Notes: generated from the sequence alone by a model not told the origin. Positions 42,589 through 51,649 are shown, numbered from the stretch's first letter. The stretch is DNA of 64,000 bases from Hymenobacter canadensis (GCF_027359925.1 NZ_CP114767.1:496001-560000), one strand, 5' to 3'. Program-made: numbers and translations.

Positions 42589-43912
42589 GCAGAATTTCCG
42601 GCAGGTTGGGGGCGGGGATGAAGTCGAGAACCAGGGCATGCATGCGGCGTAGCACGGCGTAAAGCAACTCTAATTCCTCCTTTGAAGTGCAGTAGGGCGG
42701 CAGCAGGTACACCACGTTGCCCAAGGGGCGCAGAACCACGTGGTTATCCAGCGCTAATTGGTAAAATGCGTCGCGGAGGCGGCTGAAGTAGCTGGTGCCC
42801 TCGCCGGGGTCGTACTCCACGGCCAGGATGGTGCCCCGGTGCCGCACCGCCCGGATGCCCGGCTGGCCTTCAATTTCCTGCCGGAACGCGGCGTGGCCGG
42901 CCTCGATGCGCTGGCGCTGTTGGGTGCACAGGTCGGCCCGCGTGAGCTCCAGACTAGCCAGGGCGGCGGCGCAGGCCACCGGGTTGGCTGTGTAGGAATG
43001 CCCGTGAAAGAGGGCCCGCATCTTGTCGTGGCTGAGGAAAGCCTCGTAGATGGGGGCGGCGCAGGTGGTCAGGCCCATGGCCAGGGTGCCGCCGGTGAGG
43101 CCCTTGGAGAAGCACATGATGTCGGGCTGCTCCGTGAGTAGCTCGCTGGCAAACAGCGGTCCGGTGCGGCCGAAGCCGGTCATCACCTCATCCGAAATGC
43201 CCAGCACGCCGGCCCGGTGGCAGCGGCGCAGCATTTCGCTCAGCACTTCAGGCTCATACATCACCATGCCGGCCGTGCCCAGCACCAGCGGCTCGAAGAT
43301 GAAGCCGGCCACATCGGGCCGCTCCAGCAGCACATCCAGCTGCGCCAGCACCTCAGCCTCCCGGCCCGGCACCGGCACGTCGAGGAATTCCACATCGAAC
43401 AGCAGCGGCCAGAACGGCTCCGTAAAAACCCCGCGGGCACTTACGGCCATGGCCCCGAAGGTGTCGCCGTGGTAGGAGTTCTGGAAGCAGAGGAAGGTGC
43501 GGCGCGCGGGCTGGCCCTGGTTGTGGAAGTACTGCAGTACCATTTTCAGGGCTACTTCCACGGCCGTCGAGCCGTTGTCGGAGTAGAACACGCGGGCCTG
43601 GTTGGCGGGCAGCAGGGCCAGCAGCTGCTCGGCCAGCTCCACGGCAGCGGGGTGGGTGAAGCCGGCAAACAGCACGTGCTCCAGGGTGCGCAGCTGTTCG
43701 CTCACGCGTTCGGCAATGGCGGGGTGGCTATGGCCGTGCAGGTTCACCCACCACGAAGAAATGGCGTCGAGGTAGCGGGTGCCATCTTCGGCAATCAGCC
43801 AGCTGCCTTCGCCCCGCACAATGGGGATGGGCAACGGGGCGGTTTGCATCTGGGTATAAGGGTGCCACAGGACGGCGTGGTCGCGCTGGGCAAGGGAAGT
43901 AGGTTGGGGCAT
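42581..43912 (-). CDS. bioA: Adenosylmethionine--8-amino-7-oxononanoate aminotransferase
   Basis: Transfers the amino group of SAM to KAPA, giving DAPA (biotin synthesis). 443 residues from the ATG at 43912 (MPQPTSLAQRDHAVLWHPYT); the frame runs back to 43945, but an exact -7 box (TAGCTTTG, 43950-43943) overlaps it. Class-III PLP aminotransferase: HPYTQMQ, DAISSWWVNLHGHSHP (Trp pair of BioA), YSDNGSTAVEVALKM, QNSYHGDTFGAMAVS, SDEVMTGFGRTG and the PLP Lys in MCFSKGLTGG. Ends FIPAPNLPEILHD. Overlaps the ketosynthase gene by 8 nt. Confidence 0.96.
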   Translation of the reverse strand: MPQPTSLAQRDHAVLWHPYTQMQTAPLPIPIVRGEGSWLIAEDGTRYLDAISSWWVNLHGHSHPAIAERVSEQLRTLEHVLFAGFTHPAAVELAEQLLALLPANQARVFYSDNGSTAVEVALKMVLQYFHNQGQPARRTFLCFQNSYHGDTFGAMAVSARGVFTEPFWPLLFDVEFLDVPVPGREAEVLAQLDVLLERPDVAGFIFEPLVLGTAGMVMYEPEVLSEMLRRCHRAGVLGISDEVMTGFGRTGPLFASELLTEQPDIMCFSKGLTGGTLAMGLTTCAAPIYEAFLSHDKMRALFHGHSYTANPVACAAALASLELTRADLCTQQRQRIEAGHAAFRQEIEGQPGIRAVRHRGTILAVEYDPGEGTSYFSRLRDAFYQLALDNHVVLRPLGNVVYLLPPYCTSKEELELLYAVLRRMHALVLDFIPAPNLPEILHD

Positions 43913-43942
43913 TGCGGGTGGGGCCGGAGGTACCGGCCGCTG

Positions 43943-43950
43943 CAAAGCTA
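43943..43950 (-). promoter_or_regulatory. Bacteroidota -7 box upstream of bioA
   Basis: The minus strand reads TAGCTTTG, exact TAnnTTTG, about 31 nt before the bioA ATG. No clear -33 element. It suggests bioA and the ketosynthase can be transcribed separately from bioD. Confidence 0.4.
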
Positions 43951-44011
43951 CAACCGCCCGCGCAGGTGGCGGTTTGGGGTGGGGTTTTCGGGTGGCGGCG
44001 TTACTTCTTAT

Positions 44012-44118
44012 CTGTCATCCTGAGCATGTCGCGGATAAAGCGAGGACGAAGGACCTTATCACATTGGAACGTGTATCGTTCCGATGTGATAAGGTCCTTC
44101 GCAAGCTCAGGATGACAG
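44012..44118. repeat. Palindrome between bioD and bioA (CTGTCATCCTGAGC family)
   Basis: Outer arms CTGTCATCCTGAGC (44012-44025) and its complement (44105-44118); inner arms 44047-44070 and 44077-44100 with one mismatch (GAAGGACCTTATCACAT core). Same family as 47095-47187 and 52156-52253. A 24-nt interruption follows the left outer arm. Confidence 0.85.
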
Positions 44119-44120
44119 AT

Positions 44121-44738
44121 TTACAGCCCAAACCACGTCCGAAACTCGGCGGCGTAGCGGCTGATTACGGCGGGCGTTACCTCAGGCTCGGGCAGGATGC
44201 GGGGCATTAGGGGGACGCCGGTGTGCTCGGCAATGAAGGTTTCGGTGGCGGGCGTGGGCTCGCCGTTGAACACGAGGCCGCGCACGCGCAGGCCGCGGGC
44301 CTGCAGGGCTTCCAGCGTGAGCAGGGTGTGGTTGATGCTGCCCAGGTAGTTGCGCGATACCACCACCACATCAAGGTCGAATTGTTGGGCCAAGTCGGCA
44401 ATGAGGAAGCCGGAAGCCAGAGGGACCAGCAGGCCACCCGCGCCTTCTACCAGCAGGTGGTTGTTGGTGGCGGGCAACTGGAAATCCGCGGCGCGCAACG
44501 TGAGACCCTCGGCGGCGGCGGCGGCGTGGGGCGAAGCCGGCAGCTGCAACCGGTGCCGCTCGGGCCAGAAGTGGCTGACGGGGTTCTGCACGAGGCCGCG
44601 CACGGTGGCCGCGTCGGTGGCAGTGAGGCCGGCCTGCACGGGCTTCCAGTAGTCGGCCTGCAGGGCTTCGGTGAGAATGGCCGAAACAAGGGTCTTGCCC
44701 ACGTCGGTGCCAATGCCGGTGATGAAAAGTCGTTCCAA
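44121..44738 (-). CDS. bioD: Dethiobiotin synthetase
   Basis: ATP-dependent ring closure of DAPA with CO2 to dethiobiotin. 205 residues. Starts at a TTG (44738), which gives the family-typical MERLFITGIGTDVGKT with the P-loop at residues 10-16. Further: YWKPVQAGL, PHAAAAAEG, LLVEGAGGLLVPL (metal/ATP site) and VVVSRNYLGSINHTLLTLEA. There is no ATG alternative that keeps the P-loop. It lies between two palindromes, upstream of bioA. Confidence 0.95.
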   Translation of the reverse strand: MERLFITGIGTDVGKTLVSAILTEALQADYWKPVQAGLTATDAATVRGLVQNPVSHFWPERHRLQLPASPHAAAAAEGLTLRAADFQLPATNNHLLVEGAGGLLVPLASGFLIADLAQQFDLDVVVVSRNYLGSINHTLLTLEALQARGLRVRGLVFNGEPTPATETFIAEHTGVPLMPRILPEPEVTPAVISRYAAEFRTWFGL

Positions 44739-44772
44739 TGGAGAAAGAAGAATTATGGGGATTTAGGGCGAA

Positions 44773-44854
44773 TTGTCATTCCGAGCGAAGTGAGGAATCT
44801 GGGTTAGTCATCCAATGGTCCGACCCAGATTCCTCGCTGCGCTCAGAATGACAA
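44773..44854. repeat. Palindrome between methyltransferase gene and bioD
   Basis: Arms 44773-44804 and 44823-44854, 32 nt with a few mismatches, cores GAGGAATCTGGGT and its complement. Related in style to the CTGTCATCCTGAGC family (left end TTGTCATTCCGAGCGAAG). Confidence 0.85.
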
Positions 44855-44861
44855 CTGGGAT

Positions 44862-45653
44862 TTAAGTCAGCGGCTTGCGGCAGCGGAAATGCAGGAAGTA
44901 CGGCACCACCCGGGCCTTGCGCAGAAACGGGTGCGCCACCATCTGCTCGTCGGTGGGGCAGGGCTCCTGTAGGCCTTCCAGCACGAAGCCGGCCGCTACG
45001 ATGGCCGCCACCCATTGGCTCATCGTCAGGTTGAACACCGGCACCCGGAACGGCTCGTAGCGGGCCTGCTCCTGGGCCGGGGCGGCGTGAAACATCCACT
45101 CCTCGGGCTGGCCGTGCTGGTAGTCGAAGTAGCCGCCCACTTCCACGGCGTACGGCCGGCCCTGGGCGTCGCGCAGGTTCTGGCGGTGGGGCGTGGTGAA
45201 GCAAGGGTGACTGATGGAAAACTGCAGAAACCCGCCCGGCCGCAGCACCCGGAACGCCTCGCGCAGGGCCAACGCCGGGTCGGGCACGTCCATCAGGCAC
45301 ATGAAAGAGGTGGCGAAGTCAAATGCCTCCGCTGCAAACGGCAGGGCGGCGGCGCTGCCCACCAGATACCGGATGCCCAGCGGCTCGGCGGCTTCGGTCT
45401 GCTGCGCCGCCTCCACGAAGGCGGGCGCAATGTCGAGGGCCGTGACGTGGGCCCTCTGTTGGGCCAGCAGGCGCGTGTTGTACCCTTCGCCGCAGCCGAT
45501 GTCGAGGCCCGCCAAGCCGGCCACCGGGGGTAGCCAGGCGAAGAAGGCGGGCGTGTTCAGGTGGTTGCGGTACACGTCGTAGCCAGCGCGGGCCAGGGTC
45601 GTCCAGGCCGGGGCGTTGCGGTTCCAATATTCTCCAACTTCCTGGTCGTTCAT
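44862..45653 (-). CDS. Class I SAM-dependent methyltransferase (possible BioC role)
   Basis: 263 residues. SAM-binding motif GLDIGCGEGYNTRLLAQQ, then VTALDIAPAFVEAAQ, SAAALPFAAEAFDFATSFMC and ALREAFRVLRPGGFLQFSIS. This is a Methyltransf_11-type enzyme acting on a small molecule. It lies between bioF and bioD; BioC methylates the malonyl carboxyl at the start of pimelate synthesis, so a BioC-like role fits the location, but the sequence is not diagnostic. The C-terminal half (HPCFTTPHRQNLRD) resembles generic ubiquinone-type methyltransferases more than E. coli BioC. Confidence 0.8.
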   Translation of the reverse strand: MNDQEVGEYWNRNAPAWTTLARAGYDVYRNHLNTPAFFAWLPPVAGLAGLDIGCGEGYNTRLLAQQRAHVTALDIAPAFVEAAQQTEAAEPLGIRYLVGSAAALPFAAEAFDFATSFMCLMDVPDPALALREAFRVLRPGGFLQFSISHPCFTTPHRQNLRDAQGRPYAVEVGGYFDYQHGQPEEWMFHAAPAQEQARYEPFRVPVFNLTMSQWVAAIVAAGFVLEGLQEPCPTDEQMVAHPFLRKARVVPYFLHFRCRKPLT

Positions 45654-45736
45654 AAGCGGTTTGGGTCGGTGGTGAACGGGTCGTTGAACGATTGGGAACG
45701 AGTCGTTAGCATTTCTCCTGCTTCGTTCGGTTCACT

Positions 45737-45760
45737 AGCCCAGGGTTTGAACCCTGGGCT
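45737..45760. repeat. Short perfect hairpin upstream of the methyltransferase gene
   Basis: AGCCCAGGGTT (45737-45747) and its complement (45750-45760) with a 2-nt spacer. No U tract. It lies in the bioF-methyltransferase gap next to two other palindromes. Confidence 0.6.
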
Positions 45761-45852
45761 ATGGAGCGGTTGTGGTTGGCACGGCAGTGACTGAAGTTGC
45801 GGAGCGGAATGTAGCGCGAACTTTGTAGGTCGTGCCCCCGCGCCGTTGGAGC

Positions 45853-45938
45853 AGCCCCATGGGAGCAGTAGCGCGAACTTTATAGTTTGCGCTACTGCTC
45901 CCATGGGGCTGCTAATCCACGACGAGACTATGCGTCTC
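45853..45938. repeat. Two adjacent palindromes between bioF and the methyltransferase gene
   Basis: First: arms 45853-45878 and 45885-45910, 26 nt with one mismatch, containing GCAGTAGCGCGAAC, shared with the 38-bp palindrome at 49632-49718. Second: GAGAC..GTCTC at 45924-45938 with flanks CGAC and TACG, like the element at 10006-10027. A half copy of the first (TAGCGCGAACTTTGTAGG) also lies just upstream near 45810. Confidence 0.8.
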
Positions 45939-47077
45939 TACGCCGTTGCAGAGGCCAGCACTTCAGCCAACCCGTCAATTTCAGCTTCCAAATTATACGA
46001 ATGGATGATGAGCCGCAGCCGCTCGGTACCCACCGGCACCGTGGGTGAGACGATGGCGCGCACGTCGAAGCCGGCGGCCTGGGCGGCGACGGCTACGGCC
46101 CGGACGTGGGCAGGGCCGGGGGTGCTGGTGAAGAACACGGGGTGAATGACGTGGCTTTCGGCCGGGACGTGCAGGCCGGGCACGCTGTTCAGGCGGGCTT
46201 TCAGATAGTCGGAGAGGGCAAACAGCCGGGCGCGCTCCGGCCCGAGGTCGGGCAGCAGCTCGTAGGCGGCCGTGAGGGCGGCCACCGTGAGCGGGGGCAG
46301 GGCCGTAGTGTAGATAAAGGGCCGGCTGAAGCTCAGCAGGTAGTCGCGCAGCACGGCCGGGCCGGCCACGGCTGCACCCTGGCTGCCCAGGGCCTTGCCG
46401 AAAGTGAGAATGCGGGCGAATACGGCGTCTTCCAGCCCCAGTTCCGTGACCAGCCCTTCGCCCCGGGGGCCGTAGAGGCCGTTGGTATGGGCCTCATCCA
46501 CCACCAGATACAGGCCCTGTTCTTGGCAGAAATCAGCCAACTCGGCCAGCGGGGCCACGTCGCCATCCATGGAATACAACGCCTCCACGGCCACGAACAC
46601 GCTGCCGGTGGCGCGGGCCAGCTTGCGGCGCAGGTCGGCTACGTCGTTGTGGCGGAAGCTCCAGGCGGTGGCGAAGGAGCCGCGAATGCCGTCCTTGACA
46701 GAGGCGTGGGAGGTTTCGTCATAGAGAATCGTGTCGCCGCGCTTGGGCACGGCGGCGAAGAACCCCAGGTTGGCCGCGTAGCCGGAGTTGAACAGTAGCG
46801 CCGCCTTGGCCCGGTGGAAACGGGCCAGGTGGCTTTCCAGGGCTTCGGCGGCGGCGGAGTTGCCTGTGAGCAGGCGCGAGCCGGTGCTGCCGGCGGGCGC
46901 GTGGGCAGTGGCCTGCACGGCTGCCCGCACCTGCGGGTGCTGGCTCAGCCCTAGGTAGTCGTTGGAGCTGAAATCCACGAGGCCGGGCGCGGGCGGGGCG
47001 GGCAGGCGGCGCCGGGTGCCTGCAGCTTCGCGGCGGGCCAGCTCAGCCTGCAGGCGTTGATGGAGAGGAGAGGACAT
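45938..47077 (-). CDS. bioF: 8-amino-7-oxononanoate synthase
   Basis: PLP enzyme condensing pimeloyl-thioester with L-alanine to KAPA. 379 residues. N-terminal LVDFSSNDYLGLSQHP, then GSTGSRLLTGNSAAAEALES, LLFNSGYAANLGF, DETSHASVKDG, VVDEAHTNGLYGPRGEG and the PLP Lys in ILTFGKALGSQGAAV (near residue 235). DEAHTNG has Asn where many relatives have Thr/His. Ends RLRLIIHSYNLEAEIDGL. Follows bioB with a palindrome between them. Confidence 0.94.
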   Translation of the reverse strand: MSSPLHQRLQAELARREAAGTRRRLPAPPAPGLVDFSSNDYLGLSQHPQVRAAVQATAHAPAGSTGSRLLTGNSAAAEALESHLARFHRAKAALLFNSGYAANLGFFAAVPKRGDTILYDETSHASVKDGIRGSFATAWSFRHNDVADLRRKLARATGSVFVAVEALYSMDGDVAPLAELADFCQEQGLYLVVDEAHTNGLYGPRGEGLVTELGLEDAVFARILTFGKALGSQGAAVAGPAVLRDYLLSFSRPFIYTTALPPLTVAALTAAYELLPDLGPERARLFALSDYLKARLNSVPGLHVPAESHVIHPVFFTSTPGPAHVRAVAVAAQAAGFDVRAIVSPTVPVGTERLRLIIHSYNLEAEIDGLAEVLASATA

Positions 47078-47094
47078 TGAGAAACCGGTAAAAA

Positions 47095-47187
47095 GCTGTC
47101 ATCCTGAGCAAAGCGAAGGACCTTACTACGCTGGAACGAAGGACGTAACAACGTAATAAGGTCCTTCGCTTTGCTCAGGATGACAGC
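47095..47187. repeat. Palindrome between bioB and bioF (CTGTCATCCTGAGC family)
   Basis: Arms 47095-47130 and 47152-47187, 36 nt with one mismatch, containing GCTGTCATCCTGAGC and AGCGAAGGACCTTA. The 21-nt loop includes an extra GAAGGACG copy. Confidence 0.85.
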
Positions 47188-47211
47188 CGGAACTAAAGAG
47201 TACGTCTCAGA

Positions 47212-48219
47212 TTACGCCTCCACAGCCGCCGTGCGGCCGAGTACCGTAGCGCCCTCGGGTACGTCCTTGAACGACTTGCGGGGCTTGAGGCCGAGCAAAG
47301 CGAACATCTGCTTGTCGGCGTCGAAATCGGGGTTGGGGGTGGTCAGCAGCTTCTCACCCGAGAAGATGGAATTGGCGCCGGCCAGGAAGCAGAGGGCCTG
47401 CTCCGTTACGGGCATTTCCTGGCGGCCAGCCGAGAGGCGCACCATGGTGTGCGGCATCAGGATGCGGGCCGTGGCAATCATGCGCAGCATTTCCCATACG
47501 CTCACGCGGGGCTGATCGGCCAGGGGTGTGCCCTGCACGGGTACCAGCGCGTTTACTGGCACCGATTCGGGATGGGCGGGCAGGGTGGCCAGCGTGTGCA
47601 GCATGGCAATACGGTCCTCGTCGGTTTCGCCCAGGCCGATGATACCGCCCGAGCACACCGAAATACCGGCTTTGCGCACGTGCTCCAGCGTGTTCAGCCG
47701 GTCGTCGTAGGTGCGGGTCGTGATGATGTCGTCGTACTTCTCGCGGCTGGTGTCGAGGTTGTGGTTGTAGGCGTAGAGGCCGGCCTGCTTGAGGCGCTCG
47801 GCCTGGTACTCGTTCAGCATGCCCAGCGTGCAGCACACTTCCAGGCCCAGGCCGTTCACCTGCTCCACCATGCCCAGCACCCGGTCAAAGTCGCGGTTGT
47901 CGCGGATTTCGCGCCAAGCGGCGCCCATGCAGAAGCGGGTCGAGCCTGAGTCTTTGGCGCGCTGAGCCGAGGCCAGTACTTCGGCGTCGGGCAGCAGCTT
48001 GTGGGCCTGCACGCCGGTGTGGTAGCGGGCGGCCTGGGGGCAGTAGGCACAGTCTTCGGGGCAGCCGCCGGTTTTCACGCTCAGCAGGGTGCACACCTGC
48101 ACTTCGCCGGTGGCCTGGGTTTGGGCATGAATGGCGGCAGCCTGCGTGACCAGTTCCAGCACGGGCTGGTTGTAAATAGCGTGTACTTCGTCGAGGGTCC
48201 AGTCGGTGCGGAGCGTCAT
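47212..48219 (-). CDS. bioB: Biotin synthase
   Basis: Radical SAM enzyme inserting sulfur into dethiobiotin. 335 residues from the ATG at 48219 ([20 protein letters not shown]); the frame upstream to 48309 is not coding. The radical-SAM Cys triad is C53/C57/C60 in [12 protein letters not shown], next to the second cluster environment; further [52 protein letters not shown] and [20 protein letters not shown]. First gene of the bio cluster. Confidence 0.97.
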   Translation of the reverse strand: MTLRTDWTLDEVHAIYNQPVLELVTQAAAIHAQTQATGEVQVCTLLSVKTGGCPEDCAYCPQAARYHTGVQAHKLLPDAEVLASAQRAKDSGSTRFCMGAAWREIRDNRDFDRVLGMVEQVNGLGLEVCCTLGMLNEYQAERLKQAGLYAYNHNLDTSREKYDDIITTRTYDDRLNTLEHVRKAGISVCSGGIIGLGETDEDRIAMLHTLATLPAHPESVPVNALVPVQGTPLADQPRVSVWEMLRMIATARILMPHTMVRLSAGRQEMPVTEQALCFLAGANSIFSGEKLLTTPNPDFDADKQMFALLGLKPRKSFKDVPEGATVLGRTAAVEA

Positions 48220-48338
48220 GGGTGGGAAGAGTTTCGGTGGTTGATAGACGTATGGCAACGGGGCCAAACGGGGCGGGCCGCCGCAGCCAAAGCTGCCAGC
48301 GGCCCGCAAGATACAGGAGAAGCGGATTTGTCGGGCAG

Positions 48339-49076
48339 TTATAGCGGTGTTCCAGTGGCAGGAAGAGCCGCAACCAGGTTGTGAGCCAGAGAAATTGCCT
48401 GAGCAAATTCCTCATTGCGAGTTTCTTCCTGAAAAAAGTCGGCTTCCAGAACCGGGAGCTGCCGCCCCAGCCACTGCCGTAACTCCATACTGTGCTGGGT
48501 CGCATCGGCCGGATTGAGCGTGCGGATATGATGCTCCAGTTCGTTAAGATTCGGTACTGTGCGCACTAGATTTTCGAACGCCCAGCCCAGCGCGGCGGGT
48601 TTCCAGGCCTGCAACAGTGGGCTGATGGTTCCCAGCAGACGAATCAGCCAGCCCAGTACTTCCTCCTCAAAAAAGCACTCGTGCTGAATGTGCTGAGCCC
48701 ACCAAGCCAGCAGCACTTCCCGTACGGCTGCCTGTTCCGCCGCCGGCCAGGAAGTCCAATCGGCAAGCTCCAGCTTGCTGAACACGGTCTCTTTCTCAAT
48801 CTCCGCATCCGGCCGCAACGACAGTTCCAGCAGTCGGGGCAGGAAGTAGCGGAAATCGGCGGCGTTTCCCCAGGTCGTCATGGCTTTGAACGCGTAGCGT
48901 TGCAGCTGCGCTTCCTTTAGGCCGGCCAGTGGCGCAGTAAACAAAACTCGGTTTTCGGCGGCAGTAATACAGCAAGGGCAGGCATCAGGTAGTTGCCGCA
49001 ACTGCTGATGCGAAAATGTGGCGTATAACGCAGCCAGAGCTTCCGATAACGATAGGTTGGCAGCAGTTGAAGCCAT
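48339..49076 (-). CDS. Hypothetical protein
   Basis: 245 residues from the ATG at 49076; the open frame to 49529 overlaps the acetyltransferase gene and is not used. [20 protein letters not shown] opens a helical protein with an early DACPCCITA motif (two adjacent Cys pairs could bind zinc), then [20 protein letters not shown] and helices down to ATGTPL. No known domain recognised. It starts 2 nt after the acetyltransferase stop and is probably co-transcribed. Confidence 0.72.
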   Translation of the reverse strand: MASTAANLSLSEALAALYATFSHQQLRQLPDACPCCITAAENRVLFTAPLAGLKEAQLQRYAFKAMTTWGNAADFRYFLPRLLELSLRPDAEIEKETVFSKLELADWTSWPAAEQAAVREVLLAWWAQHIQHECFFEEEVLGWLIRLLGTISPLLQAWKPAALGWAFENLVRTVPNLNELEHHIRTLNPADATQHSMELRQWLGRQLPVLEADFFQEETRNEEFAQAISLAHNLVAALPATGTPL

Positions 49077-49078
49077 GC

Positions 49079-49624
49079 TCACAGCGTCCGAATTACCCGG
49101 CAGGGGTTGCCCACGGCCACCACACCAGCCGGAATATCGCGCGTGACCACGCTGCCGGCCCCAATGGTAGTGCCCGCGCCAATTGTCACGCCCGGCAGCA
49201 CCAGCACACCCGCGCTCAGCCACACATTGTCGCCAATGTGGATGGGACGGGCAAACTCCCAGCCGGCAATGCGTGGCGCTACCTCCACTGGGTGGCCGGC
49301 CGTGCTCAGCACCACGTTGGGCGCCACAAACACGTTGTCGCCGATGACGACCGGGGCGCAGTCTAGCACCGTGAAGTTGTAGTTGGCGTAGAAATTCCGG
49401 CCCAGCTGGATATTGTAGCCATAGTCGCAGCGGAAGGGCGCCTCGATGTGGGCGTCGGTTTCCTGGCCGAGCAGCTCGGCCAGCACCTGCCGGTTGAGGT
49501 CCACGGGCTCTTGGTTGTAGCGGTGGCAAAGCTGCTTGGCGCGCAGGCGTTCGGCTACCAGCTCCGGGTCGTTGGCGAGGTACAACTCGCCGGCCAGCAT
49601 CTGTTGTTTCGGGGTCAGGCTCAT
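49079..49624 (-). CDS. maa: Sugar O-acetyltransferase (maltose/galactoside acetyltransferase type)
   Basis: 181 residues. N-terminal Mac domain (KQQMLAGELYLANDPELVAE, LCHRYNQEP), then left-handed beta-helix: FRCDYGYNIQLGRNFYANYN, DCAPVVIGDNVFVAPNVVLS, catalytic His in TAGHPVEVAPR, and GDNVWLSAGVLVLPGVTIGA, ending in VVTRDIPAGVVAVGNPCRVI. Acetylates sugars with acetyl-CoA in the cytoplasm; detoxification of non-metabolisable sugars is the usual idea. Upstream partner of the hypothetical gene. Confidence 0.92.
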   Translation of the reverse strand: MSLTPKQQMLAGELYLANDPELVAERLRAKQLCHRYNQEPVDLNRQVLAELLGQETDAHIEAPFRCDYGYNIQLGRNFYANYNFTVLDCAPVVIGDNVFVAPNVVLSTAGHPVEVAPRIAGWEFARPIHIGDNVWLSAGVLVLPGVTIGAGTTIGAGSVVTRDIPAGVVAVGNPCRVIRTL

Positions 49625-49631
49625 AGCTAAA

Positions 49632-49718
49632 AGTAGCGCGAACTTTGTAGTTCGCGTCCCCGCGCCGTTATAACCGTTCGAACGGCGCGGGGACGCGAAC
49701 TACAAAGTTCGCGCTACT
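49632..49718. repeat. Perfect 38-bp palindrome (GTAGCGCGAACTTTGTAG family)
   Basis: Arms 49632-49669 and 49681-49718 are perfectly complementary over 38 nt, with an 11-nt loop (ATAACCGTTCG). The arms contain AGTAGCGCGAACTTTGTAG and CCCCGCGCCGTT. Related arms occur at 45853-45910 and near 45810. No U tract. Confidence 0.9.
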
Positions 49719-49726
49719 GCTGGCTG

Positions 49727-50149
49727 CTAGTTATGAAACGTCGATTCCGGCTCCGGCGCGGCGGTAGTTTTGGCGTCGCGGGTGTTTTTCTGCACCGCAA
49801 TAGCGCCGAACAGACTCAGCAGAAACGCCATGCCGTAAAAGCCTTTTTCGCTCAGCAGCAGCGTGGCGTTCCACAGACCCACCGTGAGCAACCCGATAGC
49901 CAGAATGGTGGAAAACCAGCTCAGGCCGTAGTAAATGCCGGTTACGGGAATGCCTTCCAGCTGGTCGCGCACCGATTTCTGGAGCGAAATGCCGGAGAAA
50001 AGCCCGTACATCAGCACCGTGAAGTAGTAGCCTTTCTCGTTGAGCGCCATCTGCGCGTTCCAGAGGCCGACGATGAAAGCGGCCATGCCGGCCAGCAAAG
50101 CAAACCAGGAAGCGGCAATAAAGGCGTTGGAGGGTTTGGCGGTGTTCAT
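49727..50149 (-). CDS. YiaA/YiaB-type inner membrane protein
   Basis: 140 residues from the ATG at 50149; the frame upstream to 50236 overlaps an exact -7 box and is probably untranslated. Two copies of a two-helix unit: [20 protein letters not shown] with [20 protein letters not shown], and [20 protein letters not shown] with [20 protein letters not shown]. The LWNA...L.EKG(F/Y)Y repeat is the YiaA/B hallmark. Function unknown; multi-pass inner membrane protein. Confidence 0.88.
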   Translation of the reverse strand: MNTAKPSNAFIAASWFALLAGMAAFIVGLWNAQMALNEKGYYFTVLMYGLFSGISLQKSVRDQLEGIPVTGIYYGLSWFSTILAIGLLTVGLWNATLLLSEKGFYGMAFLLSLFGAIAVQKNTRDAKTTAAPEPESTFHN

Positions 50150-50199
50150 GGCAATCAGGCGGAAAAGGAGGTCAGAACCGGGGTAACTCCCCGACGCCT

Positions 50200-50207
50200 C
50201 AAACATA
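50200..50207 (-). promoter_or_regulatory. Bacteroidota -7 box for the YiaA/B-like gene
   Basis: The minus strand reads TATGTTTG, an exact TAnnTTTG, about 51 nt before the ATG at 50149. No convincing -33 box. It makes the earlier possible start at 50236 unlikely. Confidence 0.4.
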
Positions 50208-50440
50208 GACGGTTGCCGATAGAATACGCTACTCATCTTCTCGCCTAATTAGACTTTAGAAAACCTGCCTGATTGCTGATGGGCCTGCTCATGTACCGGC
50301 TAAATACGTCGTGCACAAACTTGTTGAGTACCAATAAAGCGCAATTTCACGCAGATATATGTCGGCTGATTTCCGGCTTGAAATGAAAGCTGAATCAGAC
50401 TTTTTGATTGTGGAATTTCCCCTCTTTGCCATGGATGAAA
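50208..50440. other. Intergenic region, nothing recognised
   Basis: Between the rluF terminator and the YiaA/B promoter; moderately A/T-rich, no ORF or repeat of note. Confidence 0.5.
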
Positions 50441-50475
50441 ATAAAAACGGTCTGCTCGTTTCGAAGCAGACCGTT
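50441..50475 (-). terminator. Terminator after rluF
   Basis: 11-bp perfect hairpin AACGGTCTGCT (50446-50456)/AGCAGACCGTT (50465-50475), followed on the minus strand by UUUUUAU. It lies 41 nt past the rluF stop. Confidence 0.85.
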
Positions 50476-50515
50476 CAGAAAACAGGAAGTAGCGCAACGC
50501 CTTAGAGGCTATACC

Positions 50516-51649
50516 TTATCCGCGCTTACCGGGGCGGCTGGCCCCGCGGGAGCCGCGGCTTGATGGTTTGCCTTTCGGCGGGCCACTGGCGGCGCTGCGG
50601 CCAGCACTGGTCGGACGGCCAGGGCCAGCCGGGCGGCCGGGCCTGGTGCCCGCCTGGCCCGAAGGCCGGCCCGAGCCAGCGGTTCGGCCGGCGGTAGACA
50701 GGCCTTTGCCCGGAAAGCCCGGCTTGGACTTGCGGCCGGCTGGTTTCTCTACCCAGGCACCGGCCGGGGCGGTTTTAGGCTTGCGCGGCGCCGAGTCGTC
50801 GAGGGGGTTGGCGGGGGTGCGAATGATGGTTTTTGGCAGGCCGGAGCCCGGGCGCGACGTCTTGTGCGAAGGCCGGTCGGCCCAGCTGTCGGCGGTGGAA
50901 ACGGTTTTGCGGCGGCGCGGCACCGAGCCGTCGTCGGTACCGCTGGAGTGCTCGATCATCTCAAACAGCACCTTCAGCTCCTTGTCGGTCAGCTCGCGCC
51001 ACTCGCCGGGGCCGAGGCCTTTCACATTCACGTTCATCACCCGGATGCGCTCCAGCTGTACCACTTCGTAGCCGAAATGCTCGCACATGCGCCGGATCTG
51101 GCGGTTCATGCCTTGGATGAGGGTGATGCGGAAGATATAGGGCGTCTCCTTCGTGACCTTGCACTTCTGCGTCATCACGCCCAGAATGGGCACGCCGTGG
51201 GCCATGGCGTCGATGAACTGGTCGTTGATGGGCTTGTCGACCATCACCACGTATTCCTTTTCGTGCTGGTTGCCGGCCCGCAGAATCTTGTTGACGATGT
51301 CGCCGTTGCTGGTGAGCAGAATCAGGCCCTGCGACTCCTTATCGAGACGGCCGATGGGGAAGATGCGCACCGAGTGCTTGATGTCGCGGATGATGTTGTC
51401 GCGCACGCTCCTGTCGGTGGTCGTGACGATGCCCGGCGGCTTGTTGTAGGCAATGTACACGGCATCTTCCTCGGCCCGCGGCTCGATGGCCACGCCGTTG
51501 ACCACCACCCGGTCCTTGATGGTCACCTGGTCGCCGACGTGGGCGCGTTTGCCGTTTACCAGCACGTTGCCCTGCTCGATGTGGCGGTCGGCCTCGCGCC
51601 GGGAGCACACGCCGCTTTCACTGATGTATTTATTAAGACGGGTCGCCAT
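50516..51649 (-). CDS. rluF: 23S rRNA pseudouridine synthase (RluF/RluB type)
   Basis: 377 residues. N-terminal S4 RNA-binding domain ([20 protein letters not shown]) then the RsuA-type catalytic domain: [13 protein letters not shown], catalytic D103 in [20 protein letters not shown], and [20 protein letters not shown]. The short MCEHFGYEV pattern favours RluF (U2604) over RluB. The last 130 residues are a Gly/Arg/Lys/Pro/Ser-rich disordered tail, frequent in Bacteroidota S4/pseudouridine synthases and probably RNA-binding. Confidence 0.92.
   Translation of the reverse strand: MATRLNKYISESGVCSRREADRHIEQGNVLVNGKRAHVGDQVTIKDRVVVNGVAIEPRAEEDAVYIAYNKPPGIVTTTDRSVRDNIIRDIKHSVRIFPIGRLDKESQGLILLTSNGDIVNKILRAGNQHEKEYVVMVDKPINDQFIDAMAHGVPILGVMTQKCKVTKETPYIFRITLIQGMNRQIRRMCEHFGYEVVQLERIRVMNVNVKGLGPGEWRELTDKELKVLFEMIEHSSGTDDGSVPRRRKTVSTADSWADRPSHKTSRPGSGLPKTIIRTPANPLDDSAPRKPKTAPAGAWVEKPAGRKSKPGFPGKGLSTAGRTAGSGRPSGQAGTRPGRPAGPGRPTSAGRSAASGPPKGKPSSRGSRGASRPGKRG

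Noticed and set aside
44862..45653. Calling the methyltransferase bioC outright
   Set aside because: Location fits, but the sequence is a generic Methyltransf_11 enzyme without BioC-specific features that I can verify.
45737..45760. Possible tRNA or riboswitch in the bioF gap
   Set aside because: Only a simple hairpin; no conserved biotin-related RNA or cloverleaf visible.
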